Source: JAVVSR01 sp036654095 (GTDB taxonomy: Bacteria > Bacillota > Clostridia > Christensenellales > CAG-917). Taken from it: DNA of 64,000 nt. Under the pieces are notes generated by a model. The model was not told the DNA's origin, made no database searches, and saw only the letters and a list, made by a program, of their open reading frames with translations. How positions within the stretch are numbered: the stretch's first letter is position 1; every line of letters begins with the position of its first letter. Of this stretch, positions 54,192 through 63,749 are shown in pieces. The position numbers were made by a program, and so were the translations under genes. The stretch is from positions 118,049-182,048 of the forward strand of contig JAVVSR010000002.1 of the NCBI GenBank assembly GCA_036654095.1. The letters are read 5' to 3'.

Positions 54192-54209
54192 TTGTTAATT
54201 TTGTAACAA
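54192..54209. promoter_or_regulatory. Rex-like site between yitT and DUF2804 genes
   Basis: TTGTTAATTTTGTAACAA matches TTGTTAA-N4-TTAACAA at 13 of 14 positions, the best such match noticed in the window. It lies 15 bases upstream of the DUF2804 -35. AT-rich DNA makes chance matches possible. Confidence 0.5.
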
Positions 54210-54224
54210 ATACTATTAAATGTG

Positions 54225-54253
54225 TTGTGCTTTTGCTTAAAATTTGCTAAAAT
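54225..54253 (+). promoter_or_regulatory. Promoter of the DUF2804 gene
   Basis: TTGTGC, 17 bases, TAAAAT, followed by CGGAGG and ATG at 54279. Confidence 0.5.
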
Positions 54254-54278
54254 ATATATATGACACGCGGAGGTAATT

Positions 54279-55340
54279 ATGAAATTAAATTATCCAGACT
54301 ATATCTCTACAAAACGTATACCTGTTCCTTCCCCTACTAATCTGGTTGAAAATGGTCAAGCGCATTTCGGAACATTTGAAACTCCAATTCCAAATATGAA
54401 TTTGCTTGATTGCGTAAAGCCCTGCGGAAAACTTATGCCCCACTTTTTAAATAAAACTCGCCTTACTGTTTGGGAGGCTTTTGAGATAAATATGGACGAA
54501 TGCACCGTGGTTTCGGCAGTGTACAACATGGGCGCATTAGGTTTTAATATTTGCGCGCTTTATGACAAGGCTGAAAAAAAAGTTTACAGTTGGCAAAATT
54601 TTGCGCAAGGTAAAAGATGTATTGTCGCGCCCAATCTTATCGACAGTTTTTCGATGCTTAAAACAAAAAAATCGATATTGAAAATCAATAACAAGTTTCA
54701 AATTGGATTGTGTAGCGCAGAATGTAAAATGACAAACAAAAAAAGTGGTTCAGTTGAATATTTAATTTCCGCCGAACGCATTTCTCCGCCGTCAATAGTT
54801 AGTATTCCATTTGATAAAAACAAGCCACTTTATTCGGAGAAAGATTTTTTAAAGGCTGATGGTTTTGTTGCAATCAACGGTAAAAAGTATTACACAAATG
54901 AACGCTCCACAGTGATTGTTGACGACCATAAAGGTTACTATCCATTTAAAGCGCACTACGACTGGCTTACAACAATGGGCAAAACTTTGCTTTCGGGACA
55001 AGAAAAGTACTTGGCGGTAAATTTTACACACAATCAATCTATCGACGAAGAAGCCTTTAATGAAAATGTTTTGTGGCTTGAAGGCGAGTCTATCGCTTTG
55101 CCCCCGGTAAAATTTGAAAAAGTTTCTAAAACAAACTGGCGAATATACGACGAGCGCGGTACTATTGAAGTCTTTTTTGATATGGCCGACGAGTTTAATA
55201 TGATGGTGCATTTAGGGCTTATTGACATCACTTATCGCCTGCCATTCGGCAATGTACGAGGCTTTATATCGGCAAATGGAACACGGTATGCTTTAGACGG
55301 AATGTCGGGCATAGCAGAAGATAGAAGTCAGCGAATATAA
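54279..55340 (+). CDS. DUF2804-family protein
   Basis: A 353-residue soluble protein with no signal peptide, all-beta in appearance, with TRLTVWEAFEINMDECTVVS, HYDWLTTMGKTLLSGQEKYL and LIDITYRLPFGNVRGFISANG, which I recognise as the DUF2804 pattern (lipocalin/carotenoid-isomerase-like fold has been suggested for related families). No catalytic role known. Monocistronic with its own promoter and a bidirectional terminator. A Rex-like site upstream hints at redox control. Confidence 0.7.
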   Translation: MKLNYPDYISTKRIPVPSPTNLVENGQAHFGTFETPIPNMNLLDCVKPCGKLMPHFLNKTRLTVWEAFEINMDECTVVSAVYNMGALGFNICALYDKAEKKVYSWQNFAQGKRCIVAPNLIDSFSMLKTKKSILKINNKFQIGLCSAECKMTNKKSGSVEYLISAERISPPSIVSIPFDKNKPLYSEKDFLKADGFVAINGKKYYTNERSTVIVDDHKGYYPFKAHYDWLTTMGKTLLSGQEKYLAVNFTHNQSIDEEAFNENVLWLEGESIALPPVKFEKVSKTNWRIYDERGTIEVFFDMADEFNMMVHLGLIDITYRLPFGNVRGFISANGTRYALDGMSGIAEDRSQRI

Positions 55341-55365
55341 TATATCATTAAATATAACACAATAT

Positions 55366-55403
55366 AAAAATACCGTTTAGAAAATTTCTAAGCGGTATTT
55401 TTT
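55366..55403. terminator. Bidirectional terminator
   Basis: AAAAATACCGTTTAGAAA pairs with TTTCTAAGCGGTATTTTT (one mismatch), between the convergent DUF2804 and MATE genes. Confidence 0.88.
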
Positions 55404-55478
55404 ATTTACAAACATCTTAATTTTAAAATATTAGCAGTATAAAACGTTTTAAATATAAAACTTTAAAAACAACTTTAA

Positions 55479-56846
55479 TTAATCCGCCAAGTCCTGAACC
55501 GCATTGTTTTTGTTAAAGTGCTTCAATGTATTGACAAGCAAGCAGATTGAAATAACAGCCGTTAAGATTTCAGCAGTAGGAACTGCCAACCACACTCCAT
55601 TTAAACCAATAACCGCACTTAATATATAAAGCGCTGGCACAACAATAATTAAACTTCGTAACAACGAAATTACAAATGCCTGTTTTGCCTTTCCGCTTGC
55701 TGTGTAGAAATTTGATGTCACAATATTAATGCCAATAAAAATCAACCCGATTGAATAAATGCGAATTGCGTTAGGCGCAATTTGCGACAGGCTTTCAGAG
55801 TTCTCGCTATTAAAAAAGCCAATAATCATACTTGGGCTAATTTGAGTAATAAGCGTTGCAATGCCCCCAATCATAAGCGTACTAATTATTGTCAACTTTA
55901 TAGTTTTTTTAACTCGCGCAAAATCGCCAACAGCGGTATTTTCTGAAAACAAAGGTTGCACCCCCTGTCCGATTCCTTGGAATATACTAACCGTTAAATA
56001 ACAAAATGCCATAAGTATTCCATACGTTGCAACAGCGATATTTCCACCAATGTCACGTAAAACTTTGTTTGTAATAAACACAACAATACCACCGCATATT
56101 TCAAGTATAAAAGTTGGAAAACCTAGTTTACACATTGAAATCAACTCCCTAAAGTCGATTTTTATGCGTGTCAGCTTAATATTATTATTTTTAGAGAACA
56201 TATGAATTGCGCTTACCAAACAGCCCGCAGTCGATGCTAAACAAGTTGCAAGCGATGCGCCAAACATACCCATTTTAAGCGGAAACATAAACACATAGTC
56301 AAGTATAATATTAAGCGCAGTACAAGCAACCATAGCAGCCATTGCAAGCGTTGGCGCATTGTCGTTTCGTACCATACTGTAAAGCATACTTGAAAACATA
56401 AACGATGGCGCAAACAGCATAATTGGCTTTAAATAATCGGTTACATACGTGACGGTGCTGTCGTCAGCGCCCAATAAATATGCGACTTCTTTTGAAAAAA
56501 ATATGCCAACTATCATAATTATTATACTTAGTATTCCAAGCGCTATTGAAGCTATTGTAAAGTATGTTCTACTTTTTTTGATGTCACCTTGCGCCTTATA
56601 AAAAGCAAAAAATGTACCTGCGCCAATTTCAAATAAGCGCGCGCAACCGAACACCATGTTGAACATTGGCATTACAATATTGCCCGCTGTTATCCCTATC
56701 GTGCCAACTGACCTTGATATAAAAAATGTGTCAACGACAATATAAAGCGACATACCCATCATGGCAAGAACGCTTGATAGTACATACTTAAAAAATATTT
56801 GATTTAAATTTCCTGTTGTAAGTTCCTTATTAATTGTGTGTTCCAT
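55479..56846 (-). CDS. MATE-family multidrug exporter
   Basis: A 455-residue polytopic protein with 12 predicted spans; MMGMSLYIVVDTFFISRSVG and FQGIGQGVQPLFSENTAVG are typical of the MATE DinF/NorM-like group, which couples efflux to Na+ or H+. The start is uncertain: the ATG at 56846 directly follows the T-tract of a strong hairpin and has no Shine-Dalgarno, whereas a TTG at 56879 inside the hairpin has AAGGA five bases upstream and would add MRWPPDHRYFF. Third gene after purA and the alpha-galactosidase gene. Confidence 0.88.
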   Translation of the reverse strand: MEHTINKELTTGNLNQIFFKYVLSSVLAMMGMSLYIVVDTFFISRSVGTIGITAGNIVMPMFNMVFGCARLFEIGAGTFFAFYKAQGDIKKSRTYFTIASIALGILSIIIMIVGIFFSKEVAYLLGADDSTVTYVTDYLKPIMLFAPSFMFSSMLYSMVRNDNAPTLAMAAMVACTALNIILDYVFMFPLKMGMFGASLATCLASTAGCLVSAIHMFSKNNNIKLTRIKIDFRELISMCKLGFPTFILEICGGIVVFITNKVLRDIGGNIAVATYGILMAFCYLTVSIFQGIGQGVQPLFSENTAVGDFARVKKTIKLTIISTLMIGGIATLITQISPSMIIGFFNSENSESLSQIAPNAIRIYSIGLIFIGINIVTSNFYTASGKAKQAFVISLLRSLIIVVPALYILSAVIGLNGVWLAVPTAEILTAVISICLLVNTLKHFNKNNAVQDLAD

Positions 56847-56877
56847 AAAAAAATAGCGGTGGTCGGGTGGCCACCGC
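56847..56877 (-). terminator. Hairpin with T-tract at the MATE start
   Basis: Minus strand: GCGGTGG / CCACCGC stem, eight-base loop, then TATTTTTTT running into the MATE ATG. It could terminate the purA-galactosidase transcript or attenuate MATE expression. Confidence 0.7.
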
Positions 56878-56895
56878 AAATGTCCTTATATAAAT

Positions 56896-58554
56896 TTACT
56901 GCGGTTTTATTTCATTTATGCCCGAAAGCCAGTTTATTGTCCAAACAAACTTTTTACCCGTTTCGGTGAAATATACTTTTACTGTTTGGTCGCCTACGTA
57001 ATCAACGAAATCAATAGTTTTTTCTGTTTTTGTATATGCATTTTCCAAAAATTTTACTTGCTTTTCTGAAAAATCACCCACATTATCCGATATAAACAAT
57101 AAAGTTCCAAATGTTTTATTTACATCAGACACCAACAACTTTTCAGACTCGGAATATTTTAAATTAGTTTCACGCATAAAAAATACATCTGGGTCATTTC
57201 CAAACGCGCGGCCATTCAACCCTCTGCGGAAAATTGTATTTTTAATTGCCGTTTGAGTCGATACGACTTCTTCATTTGTGAGATTAAAGTACCATCTTGG
57301 TTTGAAAAATATATCAACATCGCTTCCAATACGGCAGAAATCCACTTTGCCGAAGCTAGGCCCTAAGGGTACACCACAACCTAATATAAGTTTTTCGCCC
57401 ACGCACTCTCGCAAAAAGTCCATCGCATCACACATAATTTCACCGCGGGTTTTGTTGCGCCTTGGCACTAAACATTCGGTACACAAAAAGTCAAGTTTAA
57501 CCAAATCAAAGCCCCAATCGTTAAGAACAGTGCTAAAAATTCCCTTTAAATATTTTGCGCAATCCTCATTGTAAAAGTCAAATGTAAAGCACGTCCGATT
57601 GCCCACAAAACCATACGGACTCTTTCCATTAGGATATTTAACAAGCCATTCGGGATGTTCAATCGCAATCTTGCTATCCTTTTGACAATAAAATGGAGCA
57701 AGCCACAAACCTGCTTTATAACCTTTTTCGTGTATACTGTCAGCGATAAATTTCATACCTTTAGGAAATTTGGCCGTATCCACCGTCCAATCCCCAATCG
57801 CAGACTGATAGCCATCATCAATTTGAAAAATATTAATTTTATCTTTTACCCTATCAAGCCCGTTGAGGTCGCGTAAAATCACGTTCTCGTCAATTTTAGT
57901 GAAGTAGTTGTACCAACTTGTGTATCCAGTTGTGTGCGAAACCCTTGGAGCGGAAATATTCATTGCCTTAAAGTACTTGTCAAAAACAATATTGTAACTT
58001 CCTTTAATAAATACCAAATCAAACAGTTTATATTCACTTTCAATAGATTTACCTTCAACTTCTTTTTCGATGGTAATAAGATTTTGCTTCATATCAAAAT
58101 TAATAATTGTGTAACCTTGCCTTTCTGACAGCGAACCAATAAGCTCATATTCGTTGCCGTTACGCACGTATCCATAAGTATATCCGTGGAAAAAGCCTTT
58201 TGTCTTAGGATAGTGTTTCCAACTGTAATCGCCAAACACCGACGCTATTTCCTTGGCTTTGCTTACTAGCCGACAAGGCCAACGAAGACCAATTTGTTTT
58301 TCATTTTTATTAAACTCTTTAGTCATTGTCCAACTTTGATAGCCATTTGGCAAAACGCAAGTGGTGGCATTAAAGCTATACGCGGACGAAATTTCAACAT
58401 GCACCAAATCCATTTTTATTTTGGGCAAAATTGTCATTGAAAACGAACCTTTATCCGAGTCTATTTTTAATGAAAAGTGTTCATTATTACCCTCGGCCAT
58501 CTTTCCAATACCATCAACATTGTAGTAAATTTTAAAATTAAATTTTTCAAACAT
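56896..58554 (-). CDS. Alpha-galactosidase-like glycoside hydrolase (GH36/melibiase)
   Basis: Hydrolyses terminal alpha-galactosides, by family inference. 552 residues, cytoplasmic (no signal peptide). N-terminal beta domain (1-190) with NGYQSWTMTKEF; TIM barrel (about 205-480) with INIFQIDDGYQSAIGDW, HEKGYKAGLWLAPF, the nucleophile region LVKLDFLCTECL and the acid/base region DFCRIGSDVD. C-terminal strand domain. It is shorter than typical 700-residue GH36 enzymes, in line with compact GH36 subgroups. It begins 21 bases after purA, an unusual operon partner. Confidence 0.85.
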   Translation of the reverse strand: MFEKFNFKIYYNVDGIGKMAEGNNEHFSLKIDSDKGSFSMTILPKIKMDLVHVEISSAYSFNATTCVLPNGYQSWTMTKEFNKNEKQIGLRWPCRLVSKAKEIASVFGDYSWKHYPKTKGFFHGYTYGYVRNGNEYELIGSLSERQGYTIINFDMKQNLITIEKEVEGKSIESEYKLFDLVFIKGSYNIVFDKYFKAMNISAPRVSHTTGYTSWYNYFTKIDENVILRDLNGLDRVKDKINIFQIDDGYQSAIGDWTVDTAKFPKGMKFIADSIHEKGYKAGLWLAPFYCQKDSKIAIEHPEWLVKYPNGKSPYGFVGNRTCFTFDFYNEDCAKYLKGIFSTVLNDWGFDLVKLDFLCTECLVPRRNKTRGEIMCDAMDFLRECVGEKLILGCGVPLGPSFGKVDFCRIGSDVDIFFKPRWYFNLTNEEVVSTQTAIKNTIFRRGLNGRAFGNDPDVFFMRETNLKYSESEKLLVSDVNKTFGTLLFISDNVGDFSEKQVKFLENAYTKTEKTIDFVDYVGDQTVKVYFTETGKKFVWTINWLSGINEIKPQ

Positions 58555-58575
58555 AATTAACCTCTTTCAATGCTA

Positions 58576-59850
58576 TCATTTAATAATTAAATAATCCTCT
58601 CGCGCCGCGCCAACCGATACATATTTAATTTTGCAATTTACAGCTTTTTCAATAAAGTGAATATAATCGAGGGCTTCTTTGGGCAAGTCGCTTTCATTTC
58701 GGCATTTGCTAATGTCAGTCCCCCAGCCTTTAACCATAGTAAATATTGGCTTTGCTTCAAGCAATTTTTCGCCAAACGGAAATTCAGTAGTGGCTATGCC
58801 ATCAACTTCATATGCTGTGCAAACAGGAATTTCATTTAAATATGACAAAATATCGAGTTTAGTCAAAGCGATACAATCCGCGCCTTGCATACGGATACCA
58901 TATTTTGAAGCAACTACGTCAAACCCGCCAACGCGCCTCGGACGACCAGTCGCCGCGCCATATTCGCCGCCAGCTTCACGCAGACCGTGCGCAAAATCGC
59001 CAAAAGCTTCCGCTGTAAACGGGCCTTCGCCAACCGCGCTTGAATAGGCCTTCATAATACCGATTGTGTAATCGAGCTTTAAATTCGGAACGCCCGCGCC
59101 AATAGGAGCGTACGCGGCAATAGTATTACTTGACGATGTATACGGGTTAATACCAAAATCAATATCTTTCAACGCGCCTAGTTGCGCCTCAAACATAATT
59201 TTTTTGCCTGCATTGTGAGCGTCTTCAATAACTTTACCCGCATCACAAATATACTCTTTATATTCGCGTCCAAACTCCAACAAGCTATTATACAGTTCAT
59301 CAGCGTTGATAGGGGTTGAACCATAAGCCTTTTCAATAAACAAATTTTTCCAATCGACTATACCATTGACCTGTTTTTTAAGCGCGTCGGGATAAAGCAA
59401 GTCGCCCATACGAACAGACTTTTTTAGATACTTATCGCCATAAACAGGGCCAATACCTCGACGAGTTGAGCCATATTTTGCATCGCCCAACCTATCTTCT
59501 TCCAAGCAATCTTGACGAACGTGATAGGGCATACAAATCACCGCTCGCTCGCTAATTCTAAGATTTTTAGGACTAATCGCAATACCGCCAGCGCGCAGAG
59601 CTGCAATTTCTTTTTTTAAATGTTGAAGGTCAATAACCATACCGTTGCCCATAACGCAGGTAACTTCTGGACGTAAAATGCCCGATGGAAGTAAGTTTAA
59701 AACAAAACGACCTCTGTCATTAATTACAGTGTGACCAGCGTTATTTCCGCCTTGATAGCGAACAACGATGTCATATTCTTCCGAAAGCAAGTCGACCATT
59801 CGTCCCTTTCCTTCATCGCCCCAGTTTATACCAACTATTGCTGTCAACAT
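58576..59850 (-). CDS. purA: Adenylosuccinate synthetase
   Basis: IMP + aspartate + GTP to adenylosuccinate, first committed step to AMP. 424 residues, normal length. Motifs: INWGDEGKGRMVDLL (GTP loop, residues 8-22), NNAGHTV (residues 37-43), STRRGIGPVYGDK, GPFTAEAFGD and GRPRRVGGFD. The usual QWGDEGKGK is NWGDEGKGR here. Perfect promoter at 59976-60004 and AGGAGGG ribosome site. Co-directional with the alpha-galactosidase gene. The leader of about 120 bases includes the palindrome GCGTACGC. Confidence 0.96.
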   Translation of the reverse strand: MLTAIVGINWGDEGKGRMVDLLSEEYDIVVRYQGGNNAGHTVINDRGRFVLNLLPSGILRPEVTCVMGNGMVIDLQHLKKEIAALRAGGIAISPKNLRISERAVICMPYHVRQDCLEEDRLGDAKYGSTRRGIGPVYGDKYLKKSVRMGDLLYPDALKKQVNGIVDWKNLFIEKAYGSTPINADELYNSLLEFGREYKEYICDAGKVIEDAHNAGKKIMFEAQLGALKDIDFGINPYTSSSNTIAAYAPIGAGVPNLKLDYTIGIMKAYSSAVGEGPFTAEAFGDFAHGLREAGGEYGAATGRPRRVGGFDVVASKYGIRMQGADCIALTKLDILSYLNEIPVCTAYEVDGIATTEFPFGEKLLEAKPIFTMVKGWGTDISKCRNESDLPKEALDYIHFIEKAVNCKIKYVSVGAAREDYLIIK

Positions 59851-59975
59851 AAAAAAACCCTCCTAAAGGTAGCGTTAAAATTTAATTTTGCCATTTTTAC
59901 AAAAAATAGCCAACAAAGTTTAACAAAATTATATTACGATTGCATAGCGTACGCTTGCAACTTTTCGCAACTAAT

Positions 59976-60004
59976 ATTATATATTATATTATTAAGTGTG
60001 TCAA
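59976..60004 (-). promoter_or_regulatory. Consensus purA promoter
   Basis: Minus-strand TTGACA, 17 bases, TATAAT, a perfect match. The rest of 59851-60290 is AT-rich; two short copies of TTAGTTGTTTTTCAT occur at 60093-60120, and no gene was seen. Confidence 0.75.
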
Positions 60005-60290
60005 GAACTCTACTGCTTGGATAACTCGCAAAGAACAAATAATTGCGCAAACCTTTTAAACATCAAAAATAAAACTATGCCTCAATTTGCATTAGTTGTT
60101 TTTCATTAGTTGTTTTTCATTTTAAATGGAAAGATGTTTATCTAAAAAAAAATATTGACCATTGCTTCCACAATGCACAAACGACATCTATCTAAAAACA
60201 ATATAACCGCCAATTCGTATAAAACCGCTATATTAACGACACTTTAAGTTTTAATTGTTTGCAAAGGCTTAACTTCTATTTAATGCGCTT

Positions 60291-60929
60291 TTATAAATCA
60301 ATTTTCGTTTGGTGTTCACCTTGTTTTTTATTTCGTCTTAACGCTGCTTCAATATCAAATTTCAATAAAAACCATAAAATTGTTAAAATTTGAAGCGGTA
60401 TTCCTATAATTAAAATCAACGAAATATGTTCTATCGGTAGCGATAAAACCAACCCGACGGCAAAACCCCAAATACTAATAGACGTAAACAAACAGTTTAA
60501 ACTGCGAATTTTACCAACGCAACTAAAAATAAGCAACACAATAGACGACGCGGGAACAGCATACACAAAACACAAATAAACTTTAGCGGTATTTTTTATA
60601 GTAAGCATAAGCGTTACATAGCAAATAACTGCAACAAGCCAAACAATGCTTGATGACAGCATAGCAACAATGGTGTTAAATTGAACTTTATTGCGATTAG
60701 GCGTGACTTTTTTAACTCCAATAATATCGTTGACCGTAACCTTATAGATTTCAGCCAGTTGATTAAGAACAAAAATATCGGGCGCGCCCTCTCCTCGTTC
60801 CCACTTTGAAACGGATTTATCGGTATAATTAATTTTTTGCGCAAGTTCTGCCTGCGTCAACCCTGAAACTTTACGCAACCTAATAAGATTGCTTGCAATA
60901 ATTTGTCGTAATTCAATTTGTTCAATCAT
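60291..60929 (-). CDS. XRE-family regulator with membrane domain
   Basis: A 212-residue protein: Cro/C1-type helix-turn-helix (about 12-65: RLRKVSGLTQAELAQKINY, SVSKWERGEGAPDIFVLNQL) and a C-terminal half with four hydrophobic spans (about 88-112, 118-140, 145-165, 170-192). Membrane-tethered XRE regulators of this plan are common in Firmicutes and often sense envelope stress, but the signal is unknown. A minus-strand TTGACA near 60959 is a possible -35. Confidence 0.85.
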   Translation of the reverse strand: MIEQIELRQIIASNLIRLRKVSGLTQAELAQKINYTDKSVSKWERGEGAPDIFVLNQLAEIYKVTVNDIIGVKKVTPNRNKVQFNTIVAMLSSSIVWLVAVICYVTLMLTIKNTAKVYLCFVYAVPASSIVLLIFSCVGKIRSLNCLFTSISIWGFAVGLVLSLPIEHISLILIIGIPLQILTILWFLLKFDIEAALRRNKKQGEHQTKIDL

Positions 60930-60992
60930 ATTTTAATTTTATACAATAACGCCCTGATTGTCAAGCAAAAAGACAACTCTACTCTCAGTAGT

Positions 60993-61007
60993 GTTGATTT
61001 AGTCAAC
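60993..61007. promoter_or_regulatory. Dyad upstream of the XRE gene, possible autoregulatory site
   Basis: GTTGATTTAGTCAAC, perfect 5-base arms; the flanks repeat CAACTCTA at 60974 and 61004. Located about 65 bases upstream of the XRE start. Confidence 0.4.
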
Positions 61008-61136
61008 TCTATTGCTTAAAATTTTAAAGTATACAATGTTTTAATTCTAGTAGGTTGATGTATTTTTGTAAATTATATTATGATATAAATGTAAATAAAA
61101 TTAATTTTTGGGAATAATTTAAACACGAGGTATCTT

Positions 61137-62006
61137 ATGGACTATGAAATTTTTTCTGACAGCTCATCAAACTTAACAGATGAGTTAATTGACAAACATA
61201 ATATAAACATTGTTTCGCTTGTATTTATCATTGCGGGCAAACAATATATAAGTTATGAGAAAGGCTCAAATAATGACCTCCAGAAGTTTTATACTTTACT
61301 TCGTCAAAAGGAGGAACTCACAACCAGTTGTGTCAACGCGGAAACTTTTTATAATGTATTTAAGCCCGTTCTTGAAGCAGGCAAAGATATTTTATATATT
61401 GGGTTTTCATCGGCGCTGAGCGGTACTTACGCCGCAGCGAAAGCCGCTATTTTGGATTTACAACCGCTTTTCCCCGAAAGGAAAATATTGCACGTAGATA
61501 CCCTTGGAGCCTCGCTTGGCGAAGGACTTTTGGTTTTACATTCCGCTTGGCTTAGAGAACAAGGGAAATCAGTCACGGAAGTCTATGAATGGCTTGAAAA
61601 CAACAAACTACATCTCTGTCACTTTTTTACAGTTGACGACTTGTATTATCTGTTCAAAGGCGGACGCGTTCAAAAAAGCAGTTACTACATTGCTAACTTG
61701 GTCAACATCAAACCCGTTATGCATATGGACAACGAAGGCCGATTAGTGCCTGTTAATAAAGTTATTGGACGGAAAAAATCATTAAGTTGGCTTGCCGAGC
61801 AAGTTGCTGAAAACATTATTAAACCAGAGGAACAAACTATTTGCATTTCGCACGGCGACTGCATTGAAGATGTTAATTATTTAATTGAACGCCTCAATGA
61901 AAAAATTAAAGTTAAAGATATTATTATAAACTATGTCGACCCTGTTGTCGGCGCGCACTGTGGGCCTGGAACTGTCGCAATTTTCTGTTTAGGTAAACAA
62001 AGATAA
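61137..62006 (+). CDS. DegV-family fatty-acid-binding protein
   Basis: A 289-residue DegV/FakB-type protein. Such proteins bind fatty acids and present them to a kinase (FakA). Visible: FSDSSSNLTDELIDKHNI at the N-terminus, SALSGTYAAAKAA near residue 100 with the Ser of the ligand site, DDLYYLFKGGRVQKSSYYI near 175, and NYVDPVVGAHCGPGTVAIF at the end. GAGGT ribosome site. Single gene with a terminator downstream. Confidence 0.92.
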   Translation: MDYEIFSDSSSNLTDELIDKHNINIVSLVFIIAGKQYISYEKGSNNDLQKFYTLLRQKEELTTSCVNAETFYNVFKPVLEAGKDILYIGFSSALSGTYAAAKAAILDLQPLFPERKILHVDTLGASLGEGLLVLHSAWLREQGKSVTEVYEWLENNKLHLCHFFTVDDLYYLFKGGRVQKSSYYIANLVNIKPVMHMDNEGRLVPVNKVIGRKKSLSWLAEQVAENIIKPEEQTICISHGDCIEDVNYLIERLNEKIKVKDIIINYVDPVVGAHCGPGTVAIFCLGKQR

Positions 62007-62201
62007 GTTTTTTGCGCTAGTATTTTCTAACCATGTTATTTAAAATTAAAATCCGCTTGACAAATTGCTCATTAATGCCATTGTTTTATAAGTCGTTGCT
62101 CACATAATTAATAACTTTGCATATTTATATGCATTTTGCAGGCATTATCATTTATACGGTTTTTATTACATGTCTTATCAATATCAGCGTTTGCTATTTT
62201 C

Positions 62202-62226
62202 CGCCCCCTTTATTGGGGGCGTTTTA
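62202..62226 (+). terminator. Terminator downstream of degV
   Basis: GC-rich stem CGCCCCC / GGGGGCG with a six-base loop, then TTTTAATTT, nearly 200 bases after the degV stop. It precedes the purF promoter, so it is not a purF leader element. Confidence 0.85.
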
Positions 62227-62302
62227 ATTTGGAACAACAAATTAGAGTTTTATAAAAAAATAAAATTAATTGTCTTTCCGCTATCCAAACCCCCTCTATC
62301 AT

Positions 62303-62331
62303 TTGACAAAAAACTTCAAAAAATATATACT
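62303..62331 (+). promoter_or_regulatory. purF promoter
   Basis: TTGACA, 17 bases, TATACT; leader only about 30 bases, leaving no room for a purine riboswitch. The other part of 62007-62366 holds the terminator above and AT-rich sequence. Confidence 0.7.
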
Positions 62332-62366
62332 AACCACATTCAAATAAATTTAAGGATGGTAGCTTT

Positions 62367-63749
62367 ATGCGCAATAGTTCCATTCAAGAGGAATGTGGCG
62401 TCTTTGGTATTTACGCCAAGTCTGATATTGATGTTCCCAAAATGACATACTACGCTTTGTATGCTTTGCAACACCGCGGTCAAGAAAGCTGTGGCATCGC
62501 AATTAACGACGATAATCGCATTACCAATCGCAAAGGTATGGGTCTAGTCAGCGAGGTTTTTGATGAAAATACTCTCGCCTCGATGAAAGGCAACATAGCT
62601 ATCGGTCACGTTAGATACAGCAGTCAAGGCGACAGCGCAAAAGAAAGCACTCAGCCACTTGCAATAAATCACTTTAAAGGCACATTGACCGTCGCCTTTA
62701 ATGGAAAAATCGCAAACAGCGCAAAACTACGATATGACCTTGAACGCGTTGGTTCTATATTTCACACAACTAATGATTCCGAGGTAATCGCATTACTTGT
62801 AGCGCGCGCCCGTCTTGAAACAAAATCCATTGAAGAAGCAATTTTGAAGGTAATTCCTATGTTGCAAGGTTCGTTTTCGATTGTGTTTATGAGCCCACGC
62901 AAATTAATTGCCGTTCGTGACCCGCTTGGGATTAGACCATTATGTATAGGTAAAATTGAACAAGATGCAATTATTTTTGCGTCAGAGAGTTGCGCCCTTA
63001 CAGCCATTGGCGCGCAATTTGAACGGGATATTAAGCCGGGCGAAATGGTTGTTGTCACAGTAGACGGCGTTAAATGCGACGAAACTTATTGCAGCGGCAA
63101 GTCGGGACTTTGTATTTTTGAACATATTTATTTCGCTCGCCCCGATAGCATTATCGATGGTCAAAGTGTTTATAACGCTCGCTTAGCGGCAGGCGCTCTG
63201 CTTTCACAACGGCACCCTGTTGATGCCGACTTAGTTATTGGTGTTCCCGATAGCGGCGTAACTGCAGCAATAGGCTATGCTCGCGCAAGCGGTATTCCCT
63301 ATGGCGAAGGCTTTATTAAAAATCGCTACATCGGTCGTACGTTCATTCAGCCAAAACAGTCAATGCGCGAAGTTAGTGTTTCAATTAAACTTGGCGTAAT
63401 TAAAGCGAATGTTGACGGTAAACGCGTTATAATGGTTGATGACTCAATCGTTCGCGGAACAACTAGCAAAAACATTATTAAAGCATTAAAAAGCGCTGGC
63501 GCAAAAGAGGTTCACGTTAGGATTAGCTCCCCTGAATTTTTATATCCATGTTATTTTGGCACAGACATTCCAAGCCGCAATGAGCTTGCCAGTTGCAAGT
63601 TTTCAGTTAGCGCGCTTGCTGAAAATATTGGCGCCGATAGTTTAGGATTTTTGACCGTTGATGAGGTTTGTGACATCGCTAAAGATAGCAAACTTAATTT
63701 TTGCACAGGTTGCTTCAGCGGCAAGTATCCAGTAGAAATTGATAAATAG
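62367..63749 (+). CDS. purF: Amidophosphoribosyltransferase
   Basis: First step of de novo purine synthesis: PRPP + glutamine to phosphoribosylamine. 460 residues. A nine-residue propeptide precedes Cys10 (EECGVFGIY), the N-terminal nucleophile of the glutaminase domain, with HRGQESCGIA next to it. The PRTase domain has the PRPP loop VIMVDDSIVRGTTS near residue 360. C-terminal Cys residues (NFCTGCFSG) together with earlier ones match the [4Fe-4S] form of Bacillus type. AAGGATGG ribosome site. Confidence 0.97.
   Translation: MRNSSIQEECGVFGIYAKSDIDVPKMTYYALYALQHRGQESCGIAINDDNRITNRKGMGLVSEVFDENTLASMKGNIAIGHVRYSSQGDSAKESTQPLAINHFKGTLTVAFNGKIANSAKLRYDLERVGSIFHTTNDSEVIALLVARARLETKSIEEAILKVIPMLQGSFSIVFMSPRKLIAVRDPLGIRPLCIGKIEQDAIIFASESCALTAIGAQFERDIKPGEMVVVTVDGVKCDETYCSGKSGLCIFEHIYFARPDSIIDGQSVYNARLAAGALLSQRHPVDADLVIGVPDSGVTAAIGYARASGIPYGEGFIKNRYIGRTFIQPKQSMREVSVSIKLGVIKANVDGKRVIMVDDSIVRGTTSKNIIKALKSAGAKEVHVRISSPEFLYPCYFGTDIPSRNELASCKFSVSALAENIGADSLGFLTVDEVCDIAKDSKLNFCTGCFSGKYPVEIDK

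Noticed and set aside
62202..62226. Riboswitch or attenuator of purF
   Set aside because: The hairpin lies upstream of the purF promoter at 62303-62331 and no purine-riboswitch core was seen.
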